DNA from: Emcibacteraceae bacterium
Lineage (GTDB): Bacteria > Pseudomonadota > Alphaproteobacteria > Sphingomonadales > Emcibacteraceae
Direction of reading: 5' to 3'
Length of the DNA stretch: 64,000 nt
NCBI GenBank assembly: GCA_021774795.1
Contig: JAJFIR010000006.1
Span: forward strand, 146,149-210,148
Shown here: positions 47,080-57,935 of the stretch, one piece after another
How positions within the stretch are numbered: position 1 is the stretch's first letter
How the letters are laid out: each line of letters begins with the position of its first letter
The notes under the pieces: generated by a model
The model's database searches: none
What the model was told of the DNA's origin: nothing
The model's input: only the letters and a program-made list of their open reading frames with translations
Made by a program: the position numbers and the translations under genes

Positions 47080-50000
47080 TTGCTCAGGCCTTTAAGATAT
47101 ACAGTAAAAATGATTTTTGCGTTGATGGCAATTGCGGCCATAGCGATAATGTTATTTTTTTGGCGTGTGAGCAACGGCCCGGTTTTATTAGACGGATATT
47201 CGCCTGCTTTAAGAAGCATATTGCAGCAACAGAATATCGGTAACGATATTAGCTTTGAGAGTAGTATTCTTACATGGCGTTCAGCTGACGATAATCCAAC
47301 AGGCAACAGTAGTTTTGAAGTCAGATTTCAAAATATCGAGATTAAAGACCCTGAAACATCACTTGAATTAAATATACCGCAAGCGGGTATGCAGCTCAGC
47401 ATAGCGGCACTTTTTCGAGGTGTATTTGCACCTACATTTATTGAATTCAGCGGCTTGGATTTAAATTTACTTATCCCGAAAGAGGCGTGGTCAGGTGAAG
47501 AGTTTGATCAAGCTGCATTCATTGCAGCAATGCGTGCCTATTTGGATGAGTTCAATAATTCTCCTAATCTCATACCGCGTTTAACGAAACAAATTCTTTC
47601 TAAACCTATGCCGGGAAATTCTACGGGATATCTGCAACAATTTTCGCTTGCAAATACGGCAATCAATATTACCGATGAATTATCAGGGGATATATGGAAT
47701 ATACCAGATGCGATATTGGATATTAAGCGGGTGGATAATGGCCTTAATCTGTTGCTTGAAGGTGAAATCGATATTGAAAACGAAGCAGATATCCCGCTTC
47801 ATCTATCCACGCTTTATGATATATCAAACGAAGTAGCATCTACGGAAATTCGGTTTTCAAATCTTACTCCTACCCATATTGCGGGAAAAGTCGATGGTTT
47901 ATCCTCGCTTTCCACGTTGAATATACCTGTTGGCGGTCTTATTAATTTCTCACTTGATAAAGAGTTTGAACTACCTATTTTTGATTTCGAATTTGATGTT
48001 GGTGCCGGTCGAATAAATCCAGGAGAGGTATATGATGCGCCTATAAAAATTGATGAAGCAGGTATAAGTGGACAATACTTTGCTTTGGAAGACACAGTTT
48101 CTATCGAATATTTTCATCTGGAATTTGACGGTGCCGTGTTGGATGCGCACGGAATGATTAATGACTTGCGTAATAATCTCGATATTGCAATCACCGCGGA
48201 AATTGCTAATTTACCGATGATTAACTTAAAAACCTACTGGCCATCAAGAATTATAGCAGGGGCGCGGGCAAGAAGTTGGATCGCCAGTAATGTAACTGGA
48301 GGGTTGATTACTGAAGGTCAAATCAAGTTGGATATTCGTCCGGAAATGTTGGAACTTGAAATTCTCCCCGACGAAGGTTTTGTTTTTACGTTCAATATTG
48401 AGAATGGTAGTTCTCATTACTTAAAGCCGATGCCGCAGGTGACAGAGTTAACAGGAAAGGCAACATTAAATGCTAACCATTTTAAGTTGGAAATTGATGA
48501 AGCGTTAATCGACGATGCTCGCGTAGAAAATGCTGTCTTAAATTTTATAGATACGGCCAACCGTGAAAGATCAACGGCTCATTTTGAAATACCGATAAAT
48601 GGTAAAGTGGAAGAAATATTGCGTATCATTGATATTGAGCCACTTGGATATCCAAGTAAATATGGAATTTCTGAAGATAGTATTACAGGGGAAGCCGAGG
48701 CTCATTTAACTCTTGATTTTCCGCTTATTAGGCTTCTTAAATTGGTTGATATTGATTTTGAAGTTCAAGCGGATGTGCAGGAGTTGCAAATTCCTAAACT
48801 ATCAGATGATTTAGCACTTTCGCACGGAACGATGGCCTTGTCTGTTGATGGGGAAGGGATTTTAGCCAACGGGAATATTTTATTGAACGGCGTTGATTTT
48901 AATGCTGAATGGAGCGAAGATTTTACGAATACTTCTACATATCCAACCAGATATATCATTGATGGTATTATTGAAAATGAGGAATGGGAAAATTTGCATC
49001 TGCCGTTCGAACCCTATGTCGCCGGTCCTACAGATGCTAATCTTACACTGTTTGGGGTGGGTGCAGGCTTAAAAACAGGTAGCGGACGCTTTGATCTGAA
49101 AGATTCGGAAATAACATTTGAACCGCTGGGTTGGAACAAAGAAGAGGGAGAAATCGCAGAAGCCATATATACATTAGATTTTGTGGAAAATGGCAGCATA
49201 AACGTGAACGACATCGTTTTTGGGTCTGATAAATTAAACTCAGCCCTTCAGTTCCAATTTGACGGAGAAATTGTAACTCAATTATTCTTAAAAGAAATTA
49301 CCATGGCCGATGCAGATTTTTCTGCGCTTTTTGAGTGGGATGCTGATAAGTCTCTGTATCAAACTTCGATTAAAGGGCGGAAATTTAATGCCATTCCACT
49401 CATGGACATTATTTTGAATCCGGAAGAAGATGCGGAAGAGTCAGAATTACCTAATTTTGATCTTGCGGGCTCGATGTCAGATGTGACGATGTATAATGAC
49501 GTAAATATGGGAGACATAACAATTCTCGCGAAATACGTAGATGATGAAATTATCGACTTTGGCTATAACGGAAACTGGCAAGACGATAGAAATTTATCCA
49601 TTATAATTGCTAGCGGAGGAAGCGAAAGCAGAGACCAAAGAAAACTGACTTTGCAAACTAATGATGCGGGGCAGGCACTAAGAGGTCTTGATTTCTTCAC
49701 GAGTGGTGATCAGGGTGATCTTTTAATCGAAGCCAATATGATGAAGAAAGAAAAAGGCTATTCCTTTAACGGAACGATTAAAGCTGAAAAATTTAATATC
49801 GCTAATTCAAAGGCTTTTAGTGAATTGCTAAAAGAAAAAGAATTTGCTAAAGCTCAGCAAGAACTAGAGGAGAATGGTCTTTCGTTTGAAAGCTTTGAAA
49901 GTGACTTCATACAGTATGATGACGTTTTAACAATATCATCCGGCAGCGCAAAGGGACCTACTCTTGGTGTTACGGTTGATGGGTTTGTTGATCAAAAATA

Positions 50001-50325
50001 CGATGACATTTCCTTGGGTGGCACTATAATTCCGGCATACGGGATAAACTCTCTCCTCAGCAATATACCTCTCTTGGGAACGATATTAGCTGGCGGTAAA
50101 GGGGAAGGGGTTTTTGCTGCGACGTATAATATGGTAGGTTCCGTCGAAGACCCAGACGTAAATATCAACCCGCTTATGGCACTGGCCCCCGGTATATTCA
50201 GGAAGATATTTGGTGCCCTGGGCAGCGGTGGAAATGACGCGCCGACTGCCCGAGAAGAAGCGCAACAAACTGAAGAAGAACAAGCCGTTGTGAACACGGT
50301 AGATCAGTCAATTCCGCCTGACTAA
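47080..50325 (+). CDS. AsmA/YhdP-like giant envelope protein (DUF3971)
   Basis: A 1081-residue protein with one N-terminal transmembrane helix (residues about 10-28) and a very long periplasmic part rich in beta-strands. SRIIAGARARSWIASNVTGG and the C-terminal IIPAYGINSLLSNIPLLGTIL are typical of YhdP/DUF3971-AsmA_2 proteins, which carry phospholipid between the two membranes. The start is TTG with AAAGAGA 6 bases upstream. The tail is low-complexity and acidic (EEAQQTEEEQA). Divergent from glnE. Relevant to outer membrane lipid supply if lipid A is absent. Confidence 0.88.
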   Translation: MLRPLRYTVKMIFALMAIAAIAIMLFFWRVSNGPVLLDGYSPALRSILQQQNIGNDISFESSILTWRSADDNPTGNSSFEVRFQNIEIKDPETSLELNIPQAGMQLSIAALFRGVFAPTFIEFSGLDLNLLIPKEAWSGEEFDQAAFIAAMRAYLDEFNNSPNLIPRLTKQILSKPMPGNSTGYLQQFSLANTAINITDELSGDIWNIPDAILDIKRVDNGLNLLLEGEIDIENEADIPLHLSTLYDISNEVASTEIRFSNLTPTHIAGKVDGLSSLSTLNIPVGGLINFSLDKEFELPIFDFEFDVGAGRINPGEVYDAPIKIDEAGISGQYFALEDTVSIEYFHLEFDGAVLDAHGMINDLRNNLDIAITAEIANLPMINLKTYWPSRIIAGARARSWIASNVTGGLITEGQIKLDIRPEMLELEILPDEGFVFTFNIENGSSHYLKPMPQVTELTGKATLNANHFKLEIDEALIDDARVENAVLNFIDTANRERSTAHFEIPINGKVEEILRIIDIEPLGYPSKYGISEDSITGEAEAHLTLDFPLIRLLKLVDIDFEVQADVQELQIPKLSDDLALSHGTMALSVDGEGILANGNILLNGVDFNAEWSEDFTNTSTYPTRYIIDGIIENEEWENLHLPFEPYVAGPTDANLTLFGVGAGLKTGSGRFDLKDSEITFEPLGWNKEEGEIAEAIYTLDFVENGSINVNDIVFGSDKLNSALQFQFDGEIVTQLFLKEITMADADFSALFEWDADKSLYQTSIKGRKFNAIPLMDIILNPEEDAEESELPNFDLAGSMSDVTMYNDVNMGDITILAKYVDDEIIDFGYNGNWQDDRNLSIIIASGGSESRDQRKLTLQTNDAGQALRGLDFFTSGDQGDLLIEANMMKKEKGYSFNGTIKAEKFNIANSKAFSELLKEKEFAKAQQELEENGLSFESFESDFIQYDDVLTISSGSAKGPTLGVTVDGFVDQKYDDISLGGTIIPAYGINSLLSNIPLLGTILAGGKGEGVFAATYNMVGSVEDPDVNINPLMALAPGIFRKIFGALGSGGNDAPTAREEAQQTEEEQAVVNTVDQSIPPD

Positions 50326-50348
50326 AGTAAATTTCTGAAAAGAAAATA

Positions 50349-51398
50349 TTAGATAACCGCACTTTCAAGCATAGTTACTGTGCCACTATCGGCGTTCATC
50401 CTAACTCTGCACCCAAGCGGCATCGTTCGTTTGTCTGGAATATGACCGAACATTGCACCTATGAAAGCAGGTTTGTTAGCACGTTGACAGTGCTGCTCGA
50501 GTATATCCATTAAACTGAAATCGCCATAACCACCATCACTGTCAACATCAGTCATACCACCAAAAACGATGCCTGCACAATTGTCAAAATGCCCACCTAG
50601 CTCCAGTTGTGTTAGCATCCTGTCGACGCGGTATATATTTTCGCCGACCTCTTCCAACATCAGGATTTTACCCTTGATTTCAGGGAAATAAGGTGTCCCC
50701 TGGATGGCAGTAAGTACGCTTAGATTTCCACCTACCAATCGCCCTTCAGCAATTCCTGACACAATAGGCTGGGTTCTGTTTTCGCGAACGGTCAGGTAAT
50801 CCCGTTTTGTTTGTGGGTTTTCCATGTGTTGCGCCACGCCATCAAACAGTATTTCGCGGACATTTTGGGCACTAAAGCTGCCCCAGTTACTGCCTGCTGT
50901 TGGTCCGTGAAATGTCACCAAACCAGTTTTAAAATGGATTGCATTAAGTAGTGCAGTGATATCACTGTATCCCAAAAGAATTTTTGGGTTTTCTGCTATC
51001 ATATCGAAATCAAGGAAGGGTAACGTGCGTGCAGAACCCCAGCCACCCTTGAGAGCGATAATGGCTTTGACATCTTTGTCAGCAAATGCGCGGTTGAGTT
51101 CCGCGGCACGAACTTCATCTTCTGCCGGGAAATAACCATGTCGTCCCATTACACTTTCAGCGACTTTTACCTTAAGGCCAAGAGCCGCGAGCGATTCTAT
51201 GGAAAGTTGCAAGCGAAATTTATCATATTCTACACCTGCGGGGGCAATGATCATAATGGTATCGCCCGCTTTAAGTCGTTCAGGCTTGATAGGTGCTTTT
51301 TCTTGCGCGGTGGCGATATTGGGTGTGCCGGAGATCGCCATTGCGGCCGTGCTGGCTATACCGGCAGTAAGCAAATTGCGTCTATCAATGTTTGCCAT
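50349..51398 (-). CDS. LD-carboxypeptidase (S66 family) with Tat leader
   Basis: Murein tetrapeptide carboxypeptidase/MccF-type serine peptidase of 349 residues. It begins NIDRRNLLTAGIAS, a twin-arginine signal, ending near TAQ, so it is probably periplasmic. The nucleophile Ser lies in LLGYSDITALL. The Glu is in MLEEVGENIYRVDRML, and the His is in FGHIPDKRTMPLGC. It lies 12 bases downstream of tyrS and may be cotranscribed. Members elsewhere are often cytoplasmic; the Tat leader is notable. Confidence 0.88.
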   Translation of the reverse strand: MANIDRRNLLTAGIASTAAMAISGTPNIATAQEKAPIKPERLKAGDTIMIIAPAGVEYDKFRLQLSIESLAALGLKVKVAESVMGRHGYFPAEDEVRAAELNRAFADKDVKAIIALKGGWGSARTLPFLDFDMIAENPKILLGYSDITALLNAIHFKTGLVTFHGPTAGSNWGSFSAQNVREILFDGVAQHMENPQTKRDYLTVRENRTQPIVSGIAEGRLVGGNLSVLTAIQGTPYFPEIKGKILMLEEVGENIYRVDRMLTQLELGGHFDNCAGIVFGGMTDVDSDGGYGDFSLMDILEQHCQRANKPAFIGAMFGHIPDKRTMPLGCRVRMNADSGTVTMLESAVI

Positions 51399-51410
51399 CG
51401 CTCTTCCTTT

Positions 51411-52682
51411 TTATTTTGGCATCACCAGAATATGCCGTTTTTTACCAGCAGAAAGCTTGATACTGCCTTGCTTATTTAGTTGATTTAGAGATATCTTCAT
51501 TTCGCCGTCAGTAATTTTTTTATCATTCAGTTTTGCACCGCCTTGTTTGATCAAGCGTCGCACTTCGCCTTTTGATGAGCCGAGCCCAGCACTTATGTAA
51601 AGATCTGAAACAGCGATGCCGGCTTCAAGATCGGTCTTCGCGACCTCTATGGTCGGAAGATCAGCGTCTAATGAGCGATCCTCGAACGCTTTTTTTGCCG
51701 TTTCTTCGGCTTTTGACGCGGCTTCCGTGCCATGAAGCATCGTCGTGGCTTCATTAGCAAGAATTTTCTTCGCTTCGTTTATTTCCTGTCCCTCCAGTGC
51801 TTCAAGTCGGCGGACTTCATCCATGGAAAGCTCAGTAAATAGAGCCAAGAAGCGGCCAACATCTGCGTCAGCGGTATTGCGCCAGAATTGCCAGAAATCA
51901 TAGCTCGAGCACATATCTTCATTAAGCCAGATGGCACCTTTTGCTGTCTTTCCCATTTTTGCGCCGCTCGCAAGTGTTATAAGCGGTGTGGTAAGGCCAA
52001 AAACTTCTTTCCTGTCCATGCGCCGATTGAGTTCGACGCCGTTTATAATATTACCCCATTGATCAGAACCGCCCATTTGCATGGCGCATCCGGTGCGTCG
52101 TTGAAGCTCAAGAAAATCATACGCTTGCAATATCATATAATTAAATTCAAGAAATGTTAGCGGGCTTTCTCGGTCGAGACGCATTTTCACGCTTTCAAAG
52201 GTGAGCATGCGGTTAATAGTAAAATGTGGCCCGACAGTGCGCAGCAGGTCAATATATTGAAGTCCATCAAGCCAATCGGCATTGTTAGGCATTATCGCTT
52301 CTTTAGGTCCATCACCAAATGTAATGTATTTTGTAAATACGGATTTGATGCCTTCCATATTATCATTGATCATATCAATAGTAAGCATCTGACGGCTTTC
52401 ATCCCTGCCACTGGGGTCGCCAATTTTAGTCGTGCCACCTCCCATTAATGCGACTGGCTTATGGCCGCTTTTCTGTAAATGGCGTAACATCATAATTTGG
52501 ACCAGTGATCCCACATGAAGGCTTTTTGCAGTGCAATCAAACCCGATATATGCAGCAACTATCTCAGAGCATAGTTTCTTATCGAGGGCTTCAGCATCGG
52601 TACATTGATGAATGAAACCTCTTTCAAGCATTACTTTCAGGAATTCTGATTTCGGTTTATAATTGTCTAAACTATCGGTCAT
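51411..52682 (-). CDS. tyrS: Tyrosyl-tRNA synthetase
   Basis: Class Ic synthetase of 423 residues. The HIGH-type motif is SLHVGSLVQ, the tyrosine pocket motif is [10 protein letters not shown], and the KMSKS loop appears as KMGKT, like KFGKT in bacterial TyrS. An S4-like RNA-binding domain closes the protein ([25 protein letters not shown]). Divergent from anmK, a conserved arrangement. Confidence 0.96.
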   Translation of the reverse strand: MTDSLDNYKPKSEFLKVMLERGFIHQCTDAEALDKKLCSEIVAAYIGFDCTAKSLHVGSLVQIMMLRHLQKSGHKPVALMGGGTTKIGDPSGRDESRQMLTIDMINDNMEGIKSVFTKYITFGDGPKEAIMPNNADWLDGLQYIDLLRTVGPHFTINRMLTFESVKMRLDRESPLTFLEFNYMILQAYDFLELQRRTGCAMQMGGSDQWGNIINGVELNRRMDRKEVFGLTTPLITLASGAKMGKTAKGAIWLNEDMCSSYDFWQFWRNTADADVGRFLALFTELSMDEVRRLEALEGQEINEAKKILANEATTMLHGTEAASKAEETAKKAFEDRSLDADLPTIEVAKTDLEAGIAVSDLYISAGLGSSKGEVRRLIKQGGAKLNDKKITDGEMKISLNQLNKQGSIKLSAGKKRHILVMPK

Positions 52683-52783
52683 GATATGGTCATCTATTAT
52701 GGTATACTGTTTTTTTGTTATGAATGGTCATGTAACATAAGTTTGGTCATGATTGAAATGGAAATTTTTAGGAATGTTTAAAG

Positions 52784-53905
52784 ATGGCAGATATATATCC
52801 TGAGAAATTGGCCGTGGGTTTGATGAGCGGAACTTCATTGGACGGCATCGATGCCGCGTTCGTAAGATCAGACGGTGAAATGGTGAAATCATGGGGTGAG
52901 CCGTATCATATGTCATATAATGCAAAACAAAAAGAACAACTTAAAGCAGGAATGCTTGAGGCAAGGAAGGAGGCGAAGCCATCCTCTTCAAATGCGCTCA
53001 TAAACCAATTGGAACGAGAACTCACCGATTTACATGCGCAGGCGGTATTTAATATAATTGAAAAGAATGGTTTAAATAAGAATGACATAGATGTCGTTGG
53101 TTTTCATGGTCAAACCTTGCTGCATGGTCCCGATGAAGGTTGGTCATGGCAAATAGGTGACGGTGAGTTGCTTGCGAAGAAACTTGATATTCCCGTCGTA
53201 AATGATTTACGGCGTTTTGACGTCGAACATGGCGGGCAGGGAGCACCAATGGTCCCTGTTTATCATCAGTCAATAGTTAAAGAAAAAGCAAAAATATTTC
53301 CGGTTGCATTAATAAATATAGGAGGTGTGGCAAATATTACCTGGATTGGCGGCACCGATGCTTCCGATCTGGTGGCGTTTGATACGGGACCGGGAAATGC
53401 CATGCTCGACGATTTTATCAGAAAATTTAGTGACTTTACCTGTGATATCGATGGTACAATTTCAGCGAAAGGTAAAATCGATCAAAACCTTGTCAGTGGT
53501 TGGATGGAAAATAAATATTTTTCTGAACTACCCCCTAAATCTCTGGATCGGGATGATTTTAATGTGGGTGAAGTTGAAGGTTTATCGCTCGAAGACGGTG
53601 CCGCTTCGCTTTGCGCTTTTACCGTTTCGTCAATAAAAGCGGGGTCAACAATTTGCCCAATGCCAGCAAAGCATTGGTATGTATGTGGTGGTGGTGCTCA
53701 TAATCCGACGATTATGAAAATGCTGTCAGAAGCATTGAAGGGCGAAGTATCATCCATCGATACGCTCGGAATTGACGGCGATTTCGTAGAAGCGGAAGCC
53801 TTCGCTTATATGGCGATTAGAAGAATATATAACCTGCCAATTACTTTCCCGGGAACAACGGGTATTTCCACGCCGTCCACCGGTGGAATAATCAATAATC
53901 CTTAA
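52784..53905 (+). CDS. anmK: Anhydro-N-acetylmuramic acid kinase
   Basis: Kinase that converts 1,6-anhydro-MurNAc from peptidoglycan turnover into MurNAc-6-phosphate. The 373-residue protein has the N-terminal ATP motif GLMSGTSLDGIDAAF, DVVGFHGQTLLH, NIGGVANITWIGG, FDTGPGNAMLDD and the C-terminal VCGGGAHNPTIM. Length is typical. Its stop overlaps the convergent hydrolase gene by 4 bases. Confidence 0.95.
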   Translation: MADIYPEKLAVGLMSGTSLDGIDAAFVRSDGEMVKSWGEPYHMSYNAKQKEQLKAGMLEARKEAKPSSSNALINQLERELTDLHAQAVFNIIEKNGLNKNDIDVVGFHGQTLLHGPDEGWSWQIGDGELLAKKLDIPVVNDLRRFDVEHGGQGAPMVPVYHQSIVKEKAKIFPVALINIGGVANITWIGGTDASDLVAFDTGPGNAMLDDFIRKFSDFTCDIDGTISAKGKIDQNLVSGWMENKYFSELPPKSLDRDDFNVGEVEGLSLEDGAASLCAFTVSSIKAGSTICPMPAKHWYVCGGGAHNPTIMKMLSEALKGEVSSIDTLGIDGDFVEAEAFAYMAIRRIYNLPITFPGTTGISTPSTGGIINNP

Positions 53906-54543
53906 TATCCAAGTCTCATAGTAAGGTATTTATCAATGCTTTGAACGAGCGGAGGATGGTGTTCCTCATAAAAATGACTGGCACCTTCAATTTTATCGTA
54001 ATCGATAGTAATGCCTTTTTGAGCTTGAAGTTTCTCAACCAGTTTTTGTACCGAATATTCAGTGACGACCGTGTCATCCGTGCCTTGTGTAATTAATCCC
54101 GATGATGGGCAAGGGGCCAGAAATGAAAAGTCATATAGATTTGCAGGCGGTGAAATGGAAAGAAACCCATTAATTTCCGGGCGACGCATTAATAACTGCA
54201 TACCAATCCACGCGCCAAACGAAAAACCGGCCACCCACACTTGCGGTGAATCGCGATTAACGGTGTGTAACCAATCCAGTGCAGACGCCGCATCACTAAG
54301 TTCACCAACGCCGCTATCATATACGCCTTCACTACGGCCTATGCCACGGAAATTAAATCTTAAGACGGAAAACCCGCGGCGGACGAAAGAGTGATATAAA
54401 TAATAACAAATTTTACTATTCATATTTCCGTTAAACTGCGGGTCAGCATGAAGAACGAGGGCAATAGGAGCGTTTTCACTTTTACTGGGATGGTACCGGC
54501 CTTCGAGGCGACCTTCCGGTCCATTGATAATGACTTCTGGCAT
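53902..54543 (-). CDS. Alpha/beta hydrolase (KANL3/Tex30-like, COG2945 type)
   Basis: A 213-residue alpha/beta hydrolase. The nucleophile elbow is GFSFGAW. The N-terminal region LVLHADPQFNGNMNS and FNFRGIGRSEG match the COG2945 type, and GASHFYEEH carries the catalytic His. Function unknown. In many alphaproteobacteria this gene precedes the cysteine desulfurase genes, as here, though in the opposite orientation. Confidence 0.85.
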   Translation of the reverse strand: MPEVIINGPEGRLEGRYHPSKSENAPIALVLHADPQFNGNMNSKICYYLYHSFVRRGFSVLRFNFRGIGRSEGVYDSGVGELSDAASALDWLHTVNRDSPQVWVAGFSFGAWIGMQLLMRRPEINGFLSISPPANLYDFSFLAPCPSSGLITQGTDDTVVTEYSVQKLVEKLQAQKGITIDYDKIEGASHFYEEHHPPLVQSIDKYLTMRLGY

Positions 54544-54679
54544 ACTAACTTTAACCTTAAATATATAAATTTATTATGGCAAAATATACGGTATAAAAAT
54601 ACCTTATTGATGATTCCGTTTTCTTATAGCATAAAAACATAGTGAAAATTCAACAACCAAATTAGATTCTGGAAAAATA

Positions 54680-55843
54680 GTGGTAAATTCAGACATAATA
54701 TATCTTGATTATAATGCGGCAGCGCCTATCCGTCCCGAAGTAATCGACATAATGACAGAAGTAATGATAGAAGGGGGGAACCCTTCATCGGTTCATGCAA
54801 TAGGTCGCAAAGCTAAATCGAGGTTGGAAGAGGCGCGTTCATTGATCGCGTCTGCTATAAACTGCCGTCCTCAGATGATAATATTTACATCGGGTGGCAC
54901 GGAAGCCAATAATATGGCTGTACTTTCATCAGATAAAAAGCGGTTGATCACGACCACTGCGGAGCATGATTCGATAAGGTCAGCAGCGAGCAGGTTTAGC
55001 GGTAAGGTTGACGTGGTTTCTGTAGATCGAAATGGTGTTCTTGATATTGATGAATTAGCAGAACTCCTTAAATCAGATGGAGACAATACGATTGTATCAA
55101 TCCTTTATGCTAATAATGAAACCGGTGTTTTGCAGGATATAAGAATGATCGCGGACTTGGTTCACGACGCCGGAGGGCTTTTACATATTGATGCGATACA
55201 AGCATTTTGCAAGATAGAAATTGATTTTATCGCACTTGGTTGCGATATGATGAGCTTATCCGCGCATAAAATAGGTGGCCCGCAAGGTGTCGGAGCACTT
55301 GTTACATATGAAAAACTACCTGTTTTATCACCTATTCTTGGCGGTGGGCAGGAAGTTGGGCGTCGCGGAGGTACAGAGAACATTGCCGGTATAGCCGGTT
55401 TTGGTAAAGCGGCTTCGATGGTTTCCTTGTCTCTCACTAAAATGAAAACGCTTGAAGTATGGCGGGATCAAATGGAAACAGATCTATTAGCACATTCGAA
55501 TGAAGTGATTATGTTAGGTCAAAATGCACCACGGTTACCGAACGTATCAATGATTTATATGCCGGGGGTCCCAAGCGATACGCAAGTGATGAATTTTGAC
55601 TTAGATAAAATTTGTGTAAGTGCGGGCTCGGCATGTTCATCGGGTAAGGTAAAGTCCTCAGCAGTTATTGAGGCCATGACGGGTGAAGATAAAATAGCAA
55701 CGTCGACGGTAAGAATGAGCCTCGGTTGGGGAAGTGAGAAAGAAGAAGCGGATCAGTTTGTCAAATGCTGGATCAAACAATATGATAAAAAACACAAATA
55801 CCAATCGGCCGATATAAAAGAAAGTAATTCCCAGAGCGCATGA
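54680..55843 (+). CDS. Cysteine desulfurase, NifS/IscS-like (first of pair)
   Basis: PLP enzyme that transfers sulfur from cysteine as a persulfide, 387 residues. [14 protein letters not shown] starts the fold. The PLP lysine is in [16 protein letters not shown], and the reactive Cys loop is [14 protein letters not shown]. The start is GTG with GGA 8 bases before it. It ends inside the start of the second desulfurase (4-base overlap), so the two are translationally coupled. It is less canonical than the second copy (shorter conserved blocks, [12 protein letters not shown]). Confidence 0.9.
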   Translation: MVNSDIIYLDYNAAAPIRPEVIDIMTEVMIEGGNPSSVHAIGRKAKSRLEEARSLIASAINCRPQMIIFTSGGTEANNMAVLSSDKKRLITTTAEHDSIRSAASRFSGKVDVVSVDRNGVLDIDELAELLKSDGDNTIVSILYANNETGVLQDIRMIADLVHDAGGLLHIDAIQAFCKIEIDFIALGCDMMSLSAHKIGGPQGVGALVTYEKLPVLSPILGGGQEVGRRGGTENIAGIAGFGKAASMVSLSLTKMKTLEVWRDQMETDLLAHSNEVIMLGQNAPRLPNVSMIYMPGVPSDTQVMNFDLDKICVSAGSACSSGKVKSSAVIEAMTGEDKIATSTVRMSLGWGSEKEEADQFVKCWIKQYDKKHKYQSADIKESNSQSA

Positions 55844-56982
55844 CATTAGAATTGCCTATATATCTGGATTATCAGGCAACGACGCCGTTGGACCAGCGTG
55901 TGCTAGACGCGATGATGCCTTATCTAACCCGAGACTTTGGCAATCCACATTCGACCGAACATAGCTTTGGTTGGAAGGCGGATGCGGCGGTTGAAATTGC
56001 CAGAAAACAGGTTGCTGACTTGGTTGGCGCACAGAAGAGTGAAATTATATTCACTTCTGGTGCAACAGAATCTAATAACATGGCAATAAAGGGAGTTGCG
56101 TTTGCCCATCATCCCTCAAAAAATCATATTGTTACTATAAAAAGCGAACATGAGTGTGTTTTAGCGTGCATGCGTTCACTTGAAAAATCTGGATTTAAAG
56201 TCACATATCTTGATATTGATCAAAATGGCTTGATTGACTTGGAACAGTTAAGCGCAGCGATTACCGATAGAACGTCTCTTGTGTCTGTTATGGCGGTTAA
56301 TAATGAAATTGGCATCATTCAGGATTTAAAAGCCATCGGCGAAATTTGCCTTAAAAAGAGCGTTGTTTTTCATACGGATGCAGCGCAGGGTGCCGGGAAA
56401 ATTCCGCTTGATGTTGATAGAATGAATATCGATGTAATGAGTATTTCAGGACATAAAATGTACGGGCCGAAAGGTATTGGTGCTCTTTACGTGAGGAAAG
56501 ATACTGCCATTATACCGTTGTTTGATGGAGGAGGGCAAGAACAAGGCCTTCGTTCGGGTACGCTTTCTCCTGCGCTTTGTGCCGGGCTTGGTAAAGCGTG
56601 TGAAATAGCGTTGTTAGAGATGGAAAAAGACGATATTCACATTGCTGCCCTTTCGACACGTTTTTTGGATAAAATAAATATCGGGTTAAATCATGTAAAG
56701 TTGAATGGTGGCATCGAAGATCGCTATAGGGGTAATTTAAATCTAACGTTTGAGGACGTAAAAAGTGATTTACTCGTCGCTGACCTTAAGGATATTGCCG
56801 TTTCAACCGGGTCTGCGTGTTCATCGGCGTCTGCAAAATCATCTTACGTTCTTAAAGAATTAGGGTTGAGTGAAAAAGATATATCCTCCTCTATCCGGAT
56901 TGGCTTTGGTCGTATGACAACAAAAGAAGAAATAGACGAAGCAGTGAACCACATTATTAAAGTTGTACAAAATTTAATTTAA
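55840..56982 (+). CDS. iscS: Cysteine desulfurase IscS-like (second of pair)
   Basis: A 380-residue class I cysteine desulfurase closer to Isc[36 protein letters not shown], the PLP lysine in [16 protein letters not shown], and the Cys loop [17 protein letters not shown]. It supplies sulfur for Fe-S clusters or tRNA thiolation. The usual next genes (rrf2 regulator, suf operon) are not here; a convergent hydrolase follows with 4-base overlap. Confidence 0.92.
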   Translation: MTLELPIYLDYQATTPLDQRVLDAMMPYLTRDFGNPHSTEHSFGWKADAAVEIARKQVADLVGAQKSEIIFTSGATESNNMAIKGVAFAHHPSKNHIVTIKSEHECVLACMRSLEKSGFKVTYLDIDQNGLIDLEQLSAAITDRTSLVSVMAVNNEIGIIQDLKAIGEICLKKSVVFHTDAAQGAGKIPLDVDRMNIDVMSISGHKMYGPKGIGALYVRKDTAIIPLFDGGGQEQGLRSGTLSPALCAGLGKACEIALLEMEKDDIHIAALSTRFLDKINIGLNHVKLNGGIEDRYRGNLNLTFEDVKSDLLVADLKDIAVSTGSACSSASAKSSYVLKELGLSEKDISSSIRIGFGRMTTKEEIDEAVNHIIKVVQNLI

Positions 56983-57752
56983 TCTTCATTAAAAAATCTC
57001 ATGAGAAGATCGCTAAATTCTTGCGGTTTTTGCGCATGTAGCCAATGACCACCATCAGCAATAGTTTCAATTTTCGCATTTGTAAAAATTTCAAGTGTCT
57101 CAGGGACATATTGATCATGTATATAATCAGATAGTTCGCCGCGAATAAAAAGTGTTTCCCCATCATAATTTATGCCATGCGGTGCATCGGCAATATGGTC
57201 ATATTGATGTTCAAGAGCTGCAAGGTTTAGACGCCATTTAAAACCACCTGCATCATTTCTAACAAGGTTTGTTAAAAGAAAAAGTCTAATTCCCGCATCA
57301 CCCTCATATTCTTTTAAAATTTGTTCTGCTTGACTGCGTGTTTCAATTTGGTCGAGATTAATGGCATTTAATCCTTCAAATATTTTACTATGATGATGTT
57401 CGTATTTTACCGGTGCAATATCGCTTACGAGCAATTTATTAACACGCTCCGGATAACTAAGCGCAACTTGCATGGCGGTTTTTCCGCCCATTGAATGGCC
57501 TACAATATTAGCTTTGGTAACATTTTGATCATCCATCAGCTCAATAACATCATCCGCCATAAGTGGATATGACATGTCATCAGAATGTGGCGACGCACCG
57601 TGATTGCGTAAATCAACGCAATAAACATCAAATTTCTGCGCGTAAACTTTTGCCAGTCCTTTAAAATTACTGGCCGAGCCATATAATCCGTGAAGGATGA
57701 TCAGGGATTTATTTCCGAGAGTATTTCCATAGTGATCAAAGTTAAGTTTCAT
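56979..57752 (-). CDS. Alpha/beta hydrolase, YbfF-like esterase
   Basis: An alpha/beta hydrolase of about 257 residues similar to YbfF acyl-CoA esterases. [19 protein letters not shown] is the oxyanion region, [11 protein letters not shown] the nucleophile elbow, and [14 protein letters not shown] carries the His. I choose the ATG at 57752 (MKLNFDHYG) because AGAAG lies just before it and family members begin this way; ATG at 57770 is possible. The start lies only about 23 bases past the T-tract of a strong terminator, so expression depends on read-through or a hidden promoter. Confidence 0.88.
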   Translation of the reverse strand: MKLNFDHYGNTLGNKSLIILHGLYGSASNFKGLAKVYAQKFDVYCVDLRNHGASPHSDDMSYPLMADDVIELMDDQNVTKANIVGHSMGGKTAMQVALSYPERVNKLLVSDIAPVKYEHHHSKIFEGLNAINLDQIETRSQAEQILKEYEGDAGIRLFLLTNLVRNDAGGFKWRLNLAALEHQYDHIADAPHGINYDGETLFIRGELSDYIHDQYVPETLEIFTNAKIETIADGGHWLHAQKPQEFSDLLMRFFNED

Positions 57753-57774
57753 AAACTTCTTGTGATGCATAGAC

Positions 57775-57808
57775 AAAAAAAATGCAAGCCCTTTTGAGGG
57801 GCTTGCAT
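57775..57808 (-). terminator. Strong leftward intrinsic terminator upstream of the YbfF-like gene
   Basis: Perfect 10-bp stem ATGCAAGCCC/GGGCTTGCAT (57782-57791 with 57799-57808) with a 7-base loop. On the minus strand it is followed by eight T (57782 to 57775). It ends transcription from the small-RNA candidate or the sensor kinase. Confidence 0.93.
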
Positions 57809-57935
57809 AATAAACAGGGGTTAGGGGGAGTAGGGAAATTATGTGTATAATTTACAAGCCCTGTTTATGTTCAGTTTTATGCTTGTAAGAAGCATATAAG
57901 GGAGCAAGAAAAGCTATAGGGAGGAAGAAATCTTG
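57782..57935 (-). ncRNA. Second candidate CcsR/cuckoo-type small RNA
   Basis: On the minus strand, a hairpin with stem GCAAGA/TCTTGC (57930-57935 with 57904-57909) holds TTCCTCCCTAT in its loop. A small ATGCTT/AAGCAT hairpin follows. Then comes a larger one with stem AAACAGGG/CCCTGTTT, whose 3' side leaves CTACTCCCCCTAA unpaired beside an inner AAATTAT/ATAATTT stem. The RNA closes with a T8 terminator. The CCTCCC/CTCCCC motifs can pair with Shine-Dalgarno sequences. The architecture parallels the 27.6-kb locus, and both share CCTCCCTATA/CCTCCCTATAG. The 5' end is unknown. The 250-base gap between the sensor kinase and the hydrolase shows no protein gene. Confidence 0.5.

Noticed and set aside
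51411..52682. KMGKT instead of KMSKS in TyrS as a damaged active site
   Set aside because: Bacterial TyrS commonly has KFGKT-like versions of this loop, so it is normal.
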